Shown in pieces: positions 32,243 through 44,160 of a stretch of DNA of 64,000 nucleotides. The notes under the pieces were generated by a model. That model did not search any database, was not told where the DNA came from, and saw only the letters and a list, made by a program, of their open reading frames with translations. Location of the stretch: assembly GCA_003254905.1 (NCBI GenBank), contig QANU01010606.1:28272-92271 (forward strand), given 5' to 3'. Both the position numbers and the translations under genes were made by a program. Each line of letters begins with the position of its first letter. The stretch's first letter is position 1. Source of the stretch: Nissolia schottii. Taxonomy: Eukaryota; Streptophyta; Magnoliopsida; Fabales; Fabaceae.

Positions 32243-32490
32243 TGTTAGAAATAAATTAGTATATTTAGTATATCTGTGATTGATTTTGATTTATTCATAA
32301 CAAATTTAGGTTGATTTAATTTGATTCGTTCATTTAAGTTATGATTCTATTATTGACCTATATATTGGCACCTCATTGTAACCATCCGATACGCACAATT
32401 CGGATAATATATAATTGTTATTTCTTTGTTCTCTATCTTTCTCCTATATTTTCATTGTCCCATTTATCTCTTTTTTCACAATGGTTAACA
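32243..32490 (+). mobile_element. Copia-type LTR with polypurine tract
   Basis: AGCTTGAGGGAGGG directly precedes TGTTAGAAATAAATTAG at 32243. The segment ends GGTTAACA at 32490, so it has TG...CA ends. The internal coding region is gone; only a short piece upstream of the tract may remain. Confidence 0.6.
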
Positions 32491-32526
32491 CTCCCAAACT
32501 CACTCGACTCAACTAATGACACTTGA

Positions 32527-33130
32527 GAGACTTGACCCTCAATGTATCTCCAACAAAACTACCCCAAAACCGTATATGTATGATTCCTTTATAGCCTTGC
32601 AAATTTTCAGATATTCGGGGTCTATGTAACCCATGGTACCAGCAACTATTGTGGTATTTGAGCTTTTCTTGTGATTCACTAGCCTAACCAGGCCAAAATC
32701 CCCAAGTTTAGCATTGAAATTAGAGTCCAACATTATGTTGCTTGATTTGATGTCCCTATGAAGCACACATTTTTCCCATTCTTCTTGTAGCTAAAGCAAT
32801 GTTGAAGCCAAGCCCAGAGTAATATTGTGCCTCACTTACTAGGACAACATGCTTTCTCCACCAAAAGGATGAAAATATAAGTTGCCATTTGGTAAGTACT
32901 CATGTATTCTTTCGCACACTGTCTTAAAAATGTTGATATCCTCTTTATTGCAGCATAGGAGTTTGAGTCTCTACACACCACAAAACCACCATGCCCAAGG
33001 TTTTTATTTCTCTTCAAAGTTATTTGTTGTTGTCACCAAATCATATTAGCTAATCTTCTTAGATCCAGCTCCCATCCAAAATTCTAGTATTGTATTCAAT
33101 GCTACATTCATAAACTTTCCTTTTTGAAAG
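32527..33130 (-). pseudogene. L-type lectin receptor kinase, kinase-domain fragment
   Basis: On the minus strand the order matches L-type lectin receptor kinases. A degenerate linker (GAGSKK, TTTNNF) is followed by a glycine-loop remnant (NLGHGGF), AIKRIS, the catalytic HRDIKSSNIMLD, DFGLVRLV, AGTMGYIDPEY and FGVVLLEI. Frames change several times, parts of the N lobe are lost and the lectin and transmembrane regions are missing. Such receptors sense extracellular signals at the plasma membrane; this one cannot be functional. Confidence 0.85.
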
Positions 33131-34425
33131 TAAAATATACGTCCACTGTTCTTCAAGTATAGACGACCTTGTAGAATTAACATTAATACCGCATGGATTG
33201 CTACAATTATCTAATGCAATATTGGTGTGAAAAAGATCATTGATTCTTTACATTTTGTCATCATCGACAAATCAAAACTTATTGTACATATAATTTATAT
33301 TAAGGTTAATCTTATGTAGAGTACAAGTACCCCTTGAATTCATTTCATAGAATTATAGGATTACGATAAAAGTTTCATGCGTAAGAGAAGAAGAAGCATT
33401 TCTTTCACTTGAAGTTTTTCTAAACTAGGAGCCTACAATACTATTATTATTGTTTAATGATATTATGAATTAACACTTTGTAACTGATAGAAGGTTATGA
33501 ATTATGAAATACGAAATTCAAAAGCACAAATTAATCCATAACTTAGTTTTTTATTTCACCCTACTTAACTTTTATTTGCTCAAATGTTATACTACAAATA
33601 ATTGCACTATAGGGTCATCCATGTTCAAATTCCTATGACGGTGAATTTATTTCTATTTTTTTTATTCGACTAAAAAAATTATTTCTAGAAAGTTTCACGC
33701 CTTTAAATTTATTTTTCTAACGATTAATTACAATGAAAACATAGGGGGAAAAAAGAAAAGAGTATAGAAAAGATTACTTAATTTACATGACATTCAAAAT
33801 GTATATGAGGTTGCAAAATAAATACTACTCTAAAGGCTACAAATATCATAGTTTAGTAACATTAAGAGGGAAATGCAATGCAAACATTTATTCTATTTAA
33901 GATATATTGAAAACATTTTGTTCCTTCTTATGTAATTTTTGGTACATAAGATTTTTAATGAAAGATGATATTGATTTATGTATGTTTTCTTCAACTTATG
34001 TGCTTTGAAATTTAAGGATGTTGAGACCAATTATAATCATCCTATTTGTTAAGATACTTATATTTGATTATGTATTTTGACATATTTTAACAAGTAATTT
34101 TTTAAAGTATATCAAACCTACAAATTTGACTCACAAATAAAAGATAAATGCAAATTCATTCAAAATTAAATAAAGTTAGTTACACTAATGCATAATCTAA
34201 ATCTATATACCATTCATAATTGTCCATCATCAACCCTCATTTGAAAATTATGCATCTATATAATTTCAATACATTCAAAATGGATGTACTTATTTGTTTA
34301 ACTTATATTACTATACTTACTTTATCATAAGTAAATAATATTTTCTTACCATTAAGCAAAAAAGTGAGTAGTGGTAGATTTAGATGTGGGTACCTTGTGC
34401 CAAAAGTCTTCTTGACATGGAGGTC
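33131..34425. other. AT-rich intergenic DNA
   Basis: No gene, no clear repeat ends. Confidence 0.45.
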
Positions 34426-34470
34426 AAGCGGCATGTTGTGAGTAGCTCCAGTAGAAGAAGTGTGATAGAG

Positions 34471-34600
34471 AGTTTGCAACTTTGTTCTCGAAAGCTGTGG
34501 TGGCAGAGGATTTATAACTTTGTCCTCAAAAGTTGTCATGACATAAGGTATTTAACTTTGTCCTCAAAAGTCGTCATGGAGAATGATTTGTAACTTTAGC
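34471..34600. repeat. Short tandem repeat, unit about 40 bp
   Basis: Three to four imperfect units centred on TAACTTTGTCCTCAAAAGT and a following GTCATG, about 0.6 kb upstream of EXO70J copy 5. Confidence 0.75.
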
Positions 34601-34879
34601 CATTAAAAATTATTTATTAGTGATTATAATTTTGCTCTTAAATATAATGAATTCAGCACCTTTTTATACGTAGATGTAAACAATTGAAGCCAAAATCACG
34701 TAAATTATCTTATATTTCTTTGCTTTAATTTATGGGACAGTGAGGATTTTTTTTCCAACGCATCTTGTCTACATCAAATAAATAAATGGTAGAGTCAAGT
34801 TTGAACGTCATCCATTTGACACTGAAACTACAAGAGTAGAGAACCAAACATCAAGTCTCTTACCACTTCTTAATACTAA

Positions 34880-35230
34880 TTTTTCAAAGTAGAGTTGGTA
34901 GTTTGTTTAGAACTTTTCAAACTTGTCAGAAAAACGTGAGAAGACGGCACCTCAAAGACTGAAAATAGTGACTCTCGAGTCGAGTGTGGTGAATCTGTAG
35001 AACGGAGTCAAGTGCGTGTGAAACCGACCGAAGTAATCTCGTTTGGAATATATATGCATAGATGGAAATCGCTCTGCTATTTGATTGGCAAAACTTGATC
35101 CTCGCCAATCTCCTCCTATAATCTAGTGTCTTTCTTTAGGTGTTTGACTCTGCGAGAAGAGGCCTTCCGTTCGTAGCCGAAACCAAAAAAATAAGTAAGC
35201 AACTCTCACGGAGCCCATTCCATAAAGAAC
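34880..35230 (+). promoter_or_regulatory. Upstream region of EXO70J copy 5
   Basis: Part of it is conserved in the orphan fragment at 30430-30600. It contains TTGGAATATATATGCATAG (about 35042), whose ATATATA could serve as a TATA box roughly 180 bp before the start codon. Confidence 0.4.
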
Positions 35231-37117
35231 ATGACGCCCTTGCACTTCCAAATTCATAGCTGGTTGATTCAACCAAAGGTATGGAGATTTGTGGGTTTCG
35301 CCTCAGCCGTTGTTGGACTGCTCTGTTATGCTCTGAGCTCATCCTTCAATTATCTATTCGGAGAGTGGAACTCGTCGAAAACGGTTATTTATACTGTTTT
35401 CAGCCTCTTCCTCTGCCGCCTGGTTTGGTTTGCAGAAGTATGGCAGCGCTCAAGCAGTCACTGGTTAGAGGCTCACATAGCATTTTTGGTTCTGACCATC
35501 ACCTCTGTCTACTCCTTCTTCTTCGACAAAGCTGTAAAAGAGAAACCAGATGCGTATAGCCTCGTCTCGTGCGCTGCGTTCGCTACGATGTCGCTCAGCT
35601 TGTCAAGGCAGGCTCACTTTGGATTTGAAGTCGATCTGCTATATTTCTTCCTAGGAGCTCTAATAGTGCAATTCATGAAGATAAACCTATGGTTGGTTGT
35701 TGTTGGAGTGGGGTTCAGTTATTCTCTCATCATTTTTCGTTCTTATCTGGATTTTCCACCAAAGAATGATTATCCTGGATCCCAAAATCAGCTACCGTTG
35801 GCACTTCAAATGGATTTGCAGCAATCCGGTGCTGATGGTTCTCTTCCCATCACGCTTCAACAAGCTCAGCAACTCAATGGATCTGGTTTTATCCTACCAC
35901 AGCTCATTATGCTAAGCGTAGAGGAATGCTTGTGGACCAATCTAGCTGCTGTTAACCTGCTTAGGTGTCATTTGAATAAATACCTTACAGATAAGGAAGA
36001 TCAGATTCCGGTAGCACTGTTAAATGACCATAACTTCCTGATGGATGAGCTTCCGTCACAAGCGGTTGGCGACTGTTATCAAAACGCGATGCTCATGATT
36101 AGAATGGGCTTCCAGGAAGATTGCCTGGACCAGTACAGCAGTTGGCGGAGAGACTTTTTACAGCTGGCGGAGAAGGAGCTCGTCGCCGAAGAAGTTGAGG
36201 AGAAGAGGAGGATCAAGAGTTGGATTAAACTTTCCAATGTTTCTCTGAAGATCCTATTTCCCAATGAAAGGAGACTCTGCGAACGCATCTTCTCCCATTT
36301 CTCTTTCGTGGCTGATCGCTCTTTCGCACAGGTTTGTAGTGAACTCACAACTAATTTACTGAATTTCGCCAATGCTTTCGCAAATGGGAGTCATTCGCCG
36401 AACGATTTGTCCGGCACCGTCCAAGTGTTTGGTGCATTGCATCATCTAATTCCAGAGTTCGAGTCTGTGTTCTCTGATCAATGCAGTGCATCACTTAGGA
36501 CTGAGGCAATCGCGATCACCAAGAGACTAGGGGAAACAATAAGGGGCATATTTATGGAGTTGGAAGACTTGATCCGTTGTGATTCGGAGCAGGCAGATAT
36601 TACTGGAGGGATTTGTCCGATTACTGTCCAAGTGATGAACCATCTTAGTGCTGTTGGAGATCGCAAGCTTTCTTCGCTTTCTTCGGAAGTAACTAGGATA
36701 ATAGGACTACTAGAGAGCTATTTGGAAGCCAAGTCCAAAACTTACACCAACTCTGCTTTGGTCTTTGTTTTCTTGATGAACAATGAGAGGTACATACAAC
36801 AGAAGGCAAAGCAGTATGGACTGGGAAACATTTTGGGCGATGACTGGATCCAGAGACGAACTGCAAAAGTAAGACAAGACATTGAACACTATAGAATAAG
36901 CTCATGGGACGAGGTGCTAGAATTTTTGAGGTTGGGTAGCAATGAGTCAATGGAGCCTAACGATGAGGAACCGGAGTCAATGGAAGAGAAGCTAAACTTG
37001 TTTAACATGCACTTTAAGGAGATATGGAGGGATCAGGGTGCATGGTTTGTCGGCAACGAAGAGCCAATGGAAGAAATAAGAAAATCAATGGACAAGATCT
37101 TGTTCTTAAGCATATAA
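35231..37117 (+). CDS. EXO70J-type exocyst subunit, copy 5, short C-terminus
   Basis: Open frame of 628 residues from MTPLHF, with the start in context AAGAACATGA. The membrane head is well conserved (KVWRFVGFASAVVGLLCYA, FLGALIVQ, FSYSLIIF), as are the Exo70 blocks LFPNERRLCERIF, ADITGGICPITVQ and LLESYLEAKSK. The linker is quite different from copies 1-4, so it is an older paralogue. It stops at EEIRKSMDKILFLSI, losing the last 40 or so residues that in copies 1 and 2 include PAYGNF and IFDIEDRLNQLF, the C-terminal end of the Exo70 domain. No matching sequence was seen just downstream. In EXO70 proteins this end helps bind membrane lipid and other exocyst subunits. The protein may be impaired or specialised. 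Confidence 0.82.
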   Translation: MTPLHFQIHSWLIQPKVWRFVGFASAVVGLLCYALSSSFNYLFGEWNSSKTVIYTVFSLFLCRLVWFAEVWQRSSSHWLEAHIAFLVLTITSVYSFFFDKAVKEKPDAYSLVSCAAFATMSLSLSRQAHFGFEVDLLYFFLGALIVQFMKINLWLVVVGVGFSYSLIIFRSYLDFPPKNDYPGSQNQLPLALQMDLQQSGADGSLPITLQQAQQLNGSGFILPQLIMLSVEECLWTNLAAVNLLRCHLNKYLTDKEDQIPVALLNDHNFLMDELPSQAVGDCYQNAMLMIRMGFQEDCLDQYSSWRRDFLQLAEKELVAEEVEEKRRIKSWIKLSNVSLKILFPNERRLCERIFSHFSFVADRSFAQVCSELTTNLLNFANAFANGSHSPNDLSGTVQVFGALHHLIPEFESVFSDQCSASLRTEAIAITKRLGETIRGIFMELEDLIRCDSEQADITGGICPITVQVMNHLSAVGDRKLSSLSSEVTRIIGLLESYLEAKSKTYTNSALVFVFLMNNERYIQQKAKQYGLGNILGDDWIQRRTAKVRQDIEHYRISSWDEVLEFLRLGSNESMEPNDEEPESMEEKLNLFNMHFKEIWRDQGAWFVGNEEPMEEIRKSMDKILFLSI

Positions 37118-37935
37118 TATACTGTTCATTTCGAGCTTGAGTGTACTTGGTATGCATGCTCTCACACACTGTGTATCGGTATTTAATAAATTCAGTTAGC
37201 ATAGCTTAGCATGTCACGATTAGTGAATTAGTTAATCTGTTGGATGTCTTGGACTCGTATAAAGCATGTAAACTAGTCTAGATTCATTCATTGGGTTGTA
37301 TTCACTAAAATCAGAGTAATGGAAAATCCCCTTCTCACAATTCTCTCATCTGTCTTACTCTTAACCCATACTGGTCAGCATATCAGTTCTTACTGTCTAG
37401 GGTCAAACTTTTCCTTGCTTAAATTTGTATTTACTGAAAAAAAGAGAAGAAAGGCATTATACTTATCTTGTTTAAATAGTATTAATAGAAGTAGCAAGTA
37501 TGTTTTCAAGCCTTTTATTATAACTTTACGTAAAAACAATTTTTCTAAGCACTAATGAAAAAACAGAACTATAGTATAGTTATAAAGGGACTGTTAAGAA
37601 AGAAAGAAAGAAATCATCCATTGGAATTTTAATTTGCTATACTCAGAACTTTACATTCGAACCCTTACCAAACTACCGACTACCAAGTGAGAATCAGTGG
37701 CTTTAGCTTCACTTTCAAGCACTAGCTGATGCCCTAGCCCTTACTAAAACAACTAATTTGTTCCCAGCTTTAATATCTCCTCTACCCAAAGTATACCAAA
37801 AATTAAAAGAGAAAAAATTCCTCTACCAAAAAGGCAATTAGATTATCAGCATTCTTCAGCATTTCATATTGATACTGATGAGCTCTCTGGTGTAACATCA
37901 TGGTCCTGTTGTCCACTGCCTATGGAGTTAAATGA
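37118..37935. other. Intergenic DNA
   Basis: No gene seen. The first part is presumably the 3' UTR of copy 5; the open frame at 37319-37555 looks random. Confidence 0.45.
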
Positions 37936-38430
37936 TTGATCAAGGAAATGAGTACTTACACCATCAAAGCCATTGATGATCCAAGAACCTTGAACAAAAT
38001 TCTCTACATCAATCATTCAGCCAACCCCTTTTCATTTAATGAATTAGTATCCCTTTGGGAGAAGAAGATTGGTAAGACCCTTGAAAGAATCTATGTTCCT
38101 GAGGGGCAAGTCTTGAAGCAAATTCAAGGTTAGTGACTTGTAATCAATTTTTTGTAAATATATAAAATCAAGTTGAAAATTTTCTCTACCTAGTTATATT
38201 ATTTATATAAGATGAATGCTTAGTTCATTTCACAAATTAATTAATTAAATTTAATTGTTGCAGAGTCATCATTTCCAATCAATATTGCCCTGGCAATTTT
38301 GCACACAACCTGTGTGAAGGGAGACCACACTAATTATGAAATTGATCCATCACTAGGAGTATTAGCTTAAGAGCTATATCCTGATGTCAAATACACCACT
38401 GTGGATGAGTACCTTAATCAGTTTGTATGA
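37936..38430 (+). pseudogene. Isoflavone-reductase-like (PCBER/NmrA family) 3' end
   Basis: Members of this family are cytosolic NADPH-dependent reductases of phenylpropanoid metabolism. Only the last two exons are present. The first (about 37936-38128) reads TYTIKAIDDPRTLNKILY and SFNELVSLWEKKIGKTLER. The intron has GTTAGT and TTGTTGCAG ends, and splicing in phase gives ESSFPINIA. The last exon (38264-38430) ends ELYPDVKYTTVDEYLNQFV, the family's usual C-terminus. An in-frame TAA just before ELYPDV and the absence of the NADPH-binding N-terminus make it a pseudogene. Confidence 0.85.
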
Positions 38431-38748
38431 GATATACAAATTAAATTAAATATACCCATGATTCGTATATTTAATTTGTCCCTTTTTTTTATTTCAATGT
38501 CAAAATAAAATGCAATATGGAGTAGATGTGGTTGGTGAATGTTCTCACGCCACGTGTGAATAAAGTTATCATATTTTGTTCCTTGTTATCATTAAAGCCT
38601 CTGCGCCCATTTAATTTTTTTTTTCTTAGATAAAAATTATATCAGTGTGCATGTTTAAAAAGGTTGGAGTATGAAATAGATATAATTAATATCTTGGATC
38701 TTAAAAAAAAAGTAACCAATCTGTGATTCATTTAAGAATTATAATAAT
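38431..38748. other. AT-rich intergenic DNA
   Basis: Nothing recognised. Confidence 0.45.
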
Positions 38749-39025
38749 TACTCCTTCAATTCATAAATAAGAGTTCTTTTAGTAAAAAAAAATTTGTCCA
38801 CAAATATTTATTGTTTTAAAATTTTAATGTAGTATTAATCATTTATTTTTATGTTTTTATCCTTATTCGATAGAGAGAGAAAATTTTATAAGGAGAAAGT
38901 GAAAAAATTGAAAAGGGTAAATTTGTTAAATCAATAAGAATCTTTTGAATATTTGTATAATATTAAAAAAATTTAATAAGTGTGCAACAATCTTAAAAGT
39001 CTCTTATTTGTGGACGAAAAAAGTA
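38749..39025. mobile_element. Stowaway-like MITE
   Basis: The left end TACTCCTTCAATTCATAAAT and the right end, whose complement is TACTTTTTTCGTCCACAAAT, both continue into AAGAG..TTTTA in inverted orientation. This gives terminal inverted repeats of about 30 bp with TA ends, as in Tc1/mariner MITEs. No coding sequence. Confidence 0.6.
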
Positions 39026-39129
39026 TGAATTATTTTTTATCGATATGAAAGACTTGAATCTAAGAGAGCAAGTAAGCTCACACATAACTAATTAATTGAT
39101 CAGTAACTAATCATGTAACTACTTATAAC

Positions 39130-39409
39130 TACTCCCTCCGACTATTTTTTTTTTTGTTGTCTTTCAAAAAAAAAAATTGTTCAAGATTAATTATCATTTA
39201 ATTAAATTAATAAAATATTCAATGTATTTTTTATACTTATACCCTTATTATCTCTTATACTTTCTCTAACACTTAATAATTATATCATTTACCACTCAAG
39301 GTTAATTTTGTCTATACACTCTATATTTTCTCTATCTCTACGTCAATTAAATGATTTCTTAAACTGTATATTTTTGTCAAAAATAATAACAAAAAATGAA
39401 CAAAGAATA
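39130..39409. mobile_element. Possible Stowaway-like MITE
   Basis: It begins TACTCCCTCCG, the classic Stowaway start. The right end is degenerate (CAAAGAATA) and pairs only loosely, so the element is either old or truncated. Confidence 0.4.
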
Positions 39410-39997
39410 AATTATATCTTTAAATCCATTAACTCCAAAAGTAAAGATAGGAACATGTTAGATCAAGTCACACATTAAGTAAGGCATATGTCATAAAAAA
39501 AATTTCTATGTTATAAATTTTTGGCTTTAAGTATAATCTATTACCTATCAAAGACTTCCTTTTTATTTAGTTTGGTCTAAAAACCTGATAAACCAGTCTA
39601 TCTGAACAAATATCTTGTAAGCATTTTGATAAACATAAAAAGGCCTAACCATGTTCAAATAAAAAATAAAGAGACTAAACTCTTATATATCTTATAATAA
39701 TGTATTAATATAATATTTTAAGTTGACTTGGTGGTAAATGGGAGGGACCGGTGCATGACATGGTGTCAACTTTGAAACAGGACCGACAGCAGCATAGGTC
39801 TGGCCGCAGCCGTCTCTTGCAACAATGGGCATGAGTACCCTTGTAGACTATATCAACAATTGGTCCATCTACACTTCTCTCAACTTTTTTCTTCGTGCGT
39901 GAATCTGTAGTAGCTTCTCTGGTTCCCCCTTCTCTTCAGATGTTTTGTTTCATATTTTCTCCAATAGTATCCGTCGTCCATTTGTTGATAGCTGTTC
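39410..39997. other. Intergenic DNA
   Basis: No gene recognised up to the junction with the head-gene fragment at about 40010. Confidence 0.4.
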
Positions 39998-40258
39998 CTA
40001 TAACTGGACAAGAACACCCACATGAGCCTTCTGCACGAAACTCCTTGAGAGCCTCCAATTCTTCAGACACAACATCATGCTGCTGATACTGAAACTTACC
40101 AGGATGTAGACAATGATTTTCAACAAGTTCCACTCTCCGAATAGAAGTTTGAAAGAGGAACTCATGGCATAACAGAGAAGTCCAATGACACTCGACATAA
40201 ATCCCACAACTCTCCATACCCTTTTCTGGTTTAGCTGATTGGAATTTCGGATAGGCAT
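39998..40258 (-). pseudogene. Truncated head-only EXO70J gene
   Basis: The first 81 codons are nearly identical to the gene at 8484-9149 (MPIRNSNQLN to KAHVGVL). The sequence then leaves the family at about 40010 and stops after a few residues. Two or three membrane spans would remain. It is a rearranged copy and probably not functional. Confidence 0.75.
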
Positions 40259-40495
40259 TTAAGATTATGAAGTTGTTGAAGAGAAGGGTTTGAGATGTAA
40301 AGAAAATTATTGCAATGTAAATGGGTGTTTGAGCTTGGAATGCCTGGAAAGTCTTTGATGATAGTGATGCATGAATTATAATTAGTTTAATTACTCTGGT
40401 TGCCAATTGTGACCACTACACAGCTCAGCAGTTGACAAATTTATTGACATTTCAATTTCCATGACTGCTTCGTTAATGTGAGTAAATCCATAATA

Positions 40496-40551
<56 letters not shown>

Positions 40552-40991
40552 GGGTTCTGCTTTCAGACTGGCAGGATAAGGAAGTAAAAGTGGAACGATC
40601 GACTTTTAAGCTTATTAATTTTAGTTTGGTTCATTAATATCTCAAATAAATCAATAGGTTAACTTAGTTGTTTAGTGTCATTCTAGTTATAATTAGTCAT
40701 TCATATCAAATTATTTTTGTTATGATTTATTCTTAGCCTCCTTTGTTTTCTCTATGATGCCTTAATTATTGTGTTAATGCTTGCTCAAAGCTCAAAGTGG
40801 AACCCAACAATTCTCTGGACTCTTTTCAGGGCGTAGCAGACACGACTAGGTCAAAATTGGTGCTAATTGCAATATTAAACAGTTAAAACTCTAACGTGCG
40901 TGATGCAAAATAATGAATAAGGAAAAGTTGTTTAATTAGTCAGAACCCATAATCACACAGTTTCTAAATATCATAAACTAAGAACCCTTCC
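40201..40991. repeat. Direct duplication, left copy (791 bp)
   Basis: It begins ATCCCACAACTCTCC within the head-gene fragment and ends AAGAACCCTTCC just before two Ns. It contains a long (TG)n microsatellite at about 40506-40549. Nearly identical to 40994-41778. Confidence 0.95.
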
Positions 40992-40993
40992 NN
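40992..40993. other. Ambiguous bases (assembly join)
   Basis: Two Ns lie exactly between the two duplicate copies. Confidence 0.95.
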
Positions 40994-41289
40994 ATCCCAC
41001 AACTCTCCATACCCTTTTCTGGTTTAGCTGATTGGAATTTCGGATAGGCATTTAAGATTATGAAGTTGTTGAAGAGAAGGGTTTGAGATGTAAAGAAAAT
41101 TATTGCAATGTAAATGGGTGTTTGAGCTTGGAATGCCTGGAAAGTCTTTGATGATAGTGATGCATGAATTATAATTAGTTTAATTACTCTGGTTGCCAAT
41201 TGTGACCACTACACAGCTCAGCAGTTGACAAATTTATTGACATTTCAATTTCCATGACTGCTTCGTTAATGTGAGTAAATCCATAATAC

Positions 41290-41320
<31 letters not shown>

Positions 41321-41778
41321 GTATGTATGTATGTATATGTTATGGTTCTGCTAGCAGACTGGCAGGATAAGGAAGTAAAAGTGGAAAGATCGACTTTTAA
41401 GCTTATTAATTTTAGTTTGGTTCATTCATATCTCAAATAAATCAATAGGTTAACTTAGTTGTTTAGTGTCATTCTAGTTATAATTAGTTATTCATATCAA
41501 ATTATTTTGGTTATGATTTATTCTTAGCCTCCTTTGTTTTCTCTATGATGCCTTAATTATTGTGTTAATGCTTGCTCAAAGCTCAAAGTGAAACCCAACA
41601 ATTCTCTGGACTCTTTTCAGGGCGTAGCAGACACGGCTAGGTCAAAATTGGTGCAAATTGCAATATTAAACAGTTAAAACTCTAACGTGCGTGATGCAAA
41701 ATAATAAGGAAAAGTTGTTTAATTAGTCAGAACCCATAATCACACAGTTTCTATATATCATAAACTAAGAACCCTTCC
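40994..41778. repeat. Direct duplication, right copy (785 bp)
   Basis: Same start and end as the left copy. The microsatellite is (AT)n/(TATG)n here instead of (TG)n. About a dozen substitutions and a 4-bp indel separate the copies. It includes a second fragment of the head-only leader on the minus strand. Confidence 0.95.
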
Positions 41779-42033
41779 CTAATGCAATTTTTGAAACACA
41801 AGCGATGTTAATAAATAACTAATTAATTACAATATAACACTCTAGGATAGACTATCGGCTTTCTTTTTAAGATTAACAAGTCATGGCTTTTTCTTCTTTT
41901 TTTTGTTGCTTTCTTTTGTTTATTATAAGATCTCTTTTGAACCGAGAGAAGGCTTGAAAACTGGTTTTCTCAAAATGGCAGCTCTCTATATGTGAAGTGA
42001 ATGCTCGCACACTCATCTCACTTCGGAAAGAAC

Positions 42034-44160
42034 ATGCCGTCGTTACTCATACAAATTCAGCGGTCGCTGAAGCAGTCCAAGGTATGGAGATTTGTGGGTT
42101 TTGCTTCAGCTGTTGTTGGACTCCTCTGTTATGCCCTGAGCTCCTCCTTCAACTATTTATTCGGAGAGTGGAACTTGCTGAAAACTTTTCTATATACTGT
42201 TTTCAGTTTCATCCTATGTGTTGCAATTTTGTATGGCAAGGTATGGCAACCCTCAGGTAGTCTCCGATTAAAAGCACATATTGCAATTTTGGTTTTGACC
42301 ATCACCTCTTTCTACTCCTTTTTCTTCGATAAAGCTGTGAATGGGAAACCAGATGCATATAGTTTGATTTCTTGTGGTGCGTTTGCTATGATGTCACTCA
42401 GCTTGTCAAGGCAGACTCACTGCGGATCCGAAGTGGATCTGCTCTATTTCTTCCTAGGAGCTCTGATAGTACAACTCATGAAGATAAAATGGTTGTTAGG
42501 TCTGATTGGAGTGGGTTTCAGTTATTCGCTCGTCATTCTCCGTTCCTGTTTAGATTCCCAACCAGAGGCATCCGGATATATTGGATTCCAGGATCAGCCT
42601 GATGTGGTCATTCAAGTAGGTTCGCTACAATTGCAATCCCATGCTAACAGTGCTACTGCTCTGGCTATCCCACCACAGGAAGGCAACATTGATGACCAAG
42701 CAATCACCCAAGTCAATTCACATTCACAAGAAACCAACCCCGATATTGCACTTATCAAGCCATATCTCTTGGCTTCTGTGAAAGCGCTCAAGAAAAAGAA
42801 TCGGAATCTTATCAACACGCTGTCCAACCATGTTGGCTTCTCTCCGCTAGACCCCAACTTGCTGATTCTGTCCAACCATATTGGCTTCTCTTGGCCGGAC
42901 CCCAACTTGGTGATTGACACACTTCCGTCAGAAATTATCAACAACCTTAACGAAGCTGTGAAGCTCGGGATAGCCGCTGGGTTTGAGAAGGAGTGCTGCC
43001 ACATGTACATCACTTGCCGGAGGTAGTTCTTGCGGCAGTTCCTCTATGCCCTTGGGATTCCAGACTTGGTCAAGGAGGACAATAAGGACAACACTCTTGA
43101 GCGTTGGGTCAGAGCTTTCAAGATCGCCATCCGATTACTGTTTCCCAATGAACGGAGACTCTGTGATCGCGTCTTCTCTGGATTCTCCTCGATTGGGGAT
43201 CTCTCTTTCGTGCTGGTTTGCAAGGAACTCACCATTCGTTTGCTGAACTTTGCAAATGCTTTTGCATTTGACATCCATTCGCCGAAGACTTTTCGAGGCC
43301 TGGCAAAAGTGTGTGATACAGTTCTTGACTTGGTTCCTGAGTTGGAATTACTGTTTCCTAATCAGTACGGCGAGTCACTCAGGAATGAAGCAATCATGGC
43401 TCGGAAGAGATTGGGCAAGGCAATCACAAGCATTTTCTCGGACTTGGAGAATCTGATTCACTGTGATATGCGGATTGCAGATGTTCCTGGAGGCATTTGT
43501 CCGATTACCTACGATGTGGTGAATTGTCTCTATGGACTTATGACAGATTGGCAACTAGTTGCGAAAGATAGTCCAGTGGGAATGTCTTCGTCACTTCGTG
43601 TCGAGATGACAAGGATAACAGAGCTCTTAGAGAGCCATTTGGAAGCCAAGTCTAAAGACTACATGAAATTTGGTTTATGCTATGTTTCCATGATGAATAA
43701 TGTCATGTACATAGTGGAGCAATTGGTAAAGTATCGTCGTGCTGATATTATGATGGAGGACTTGAATCACTGGATCAAAAAGTACGATGAAAAAGTCTGG
43801 CGAAACCTAAAAGACTATCAAAATAGCTCATGGAACAAGGTGTTGGGCTTGTTGTTGCTGGACAACGGTGATGAATCAGTGGCATCTGATTTGGCAGCAG
43901 AGTCTATGAAAGAGAAGCTCTATTTGTTCAACAGTCATTTTGACGAGATATGCAGTATACAGTCTACATGGTTTGCGCATAATAATATAAGGGGAAAAAT
44001 AATTGTATCCCTGAAAAACACGTTGTCAGCATATGGGAACTTCATTGGAAGTTTCCATGATGTTCTTGGTGAGTATGCTTATGATTATATTCAGTTTGGA
44101 ATCTTTGATATTGAAGATCGACTCAACCATTTGTTTCTTGGAGGCAAGAAAAAAGAATAA
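42034..44160 (+). pseudogene. EXO70J copy 4, one nonsense codon
   Basis: It starts MPSLL; an in-frame ATG at 42001 is also possible. Membrane head and linker are complete. A TAG at 43024-43026 replaces the GAG of copies 1 and 2 (GGAGGTAGTTC against GGAGGGAGTTC), giving a 330-residue product without most of the Exo70 domain. Downstream the same frame is open to IFDIEDRLNHLFLG at 44160. All other length changes relative to copy 2 keep the frame, such as a loss of 18 bp near LERW and of 3 bp near NTLSAYG. It shares the 48-bp linker duplication and upstream region of copy 2, so the two are sister copies. The nonsense change looks recent; a readthrough or an allele without it cannot be excluded. 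Confidence 0.85.
42820..42915 (+). repeat. 48-bp coding tandem duplication in EXO70J copy 4
   Basis: Units 42820-42867 and 42868-42915, homologous to 10585-10680 of copy 2. Confidence 0.95.

Noticed and set aside
34303-34593. Frames on both strands over the 40-bp tandem repeat
   Set aside because: Produced by the repeat; no similarity to a protein family.
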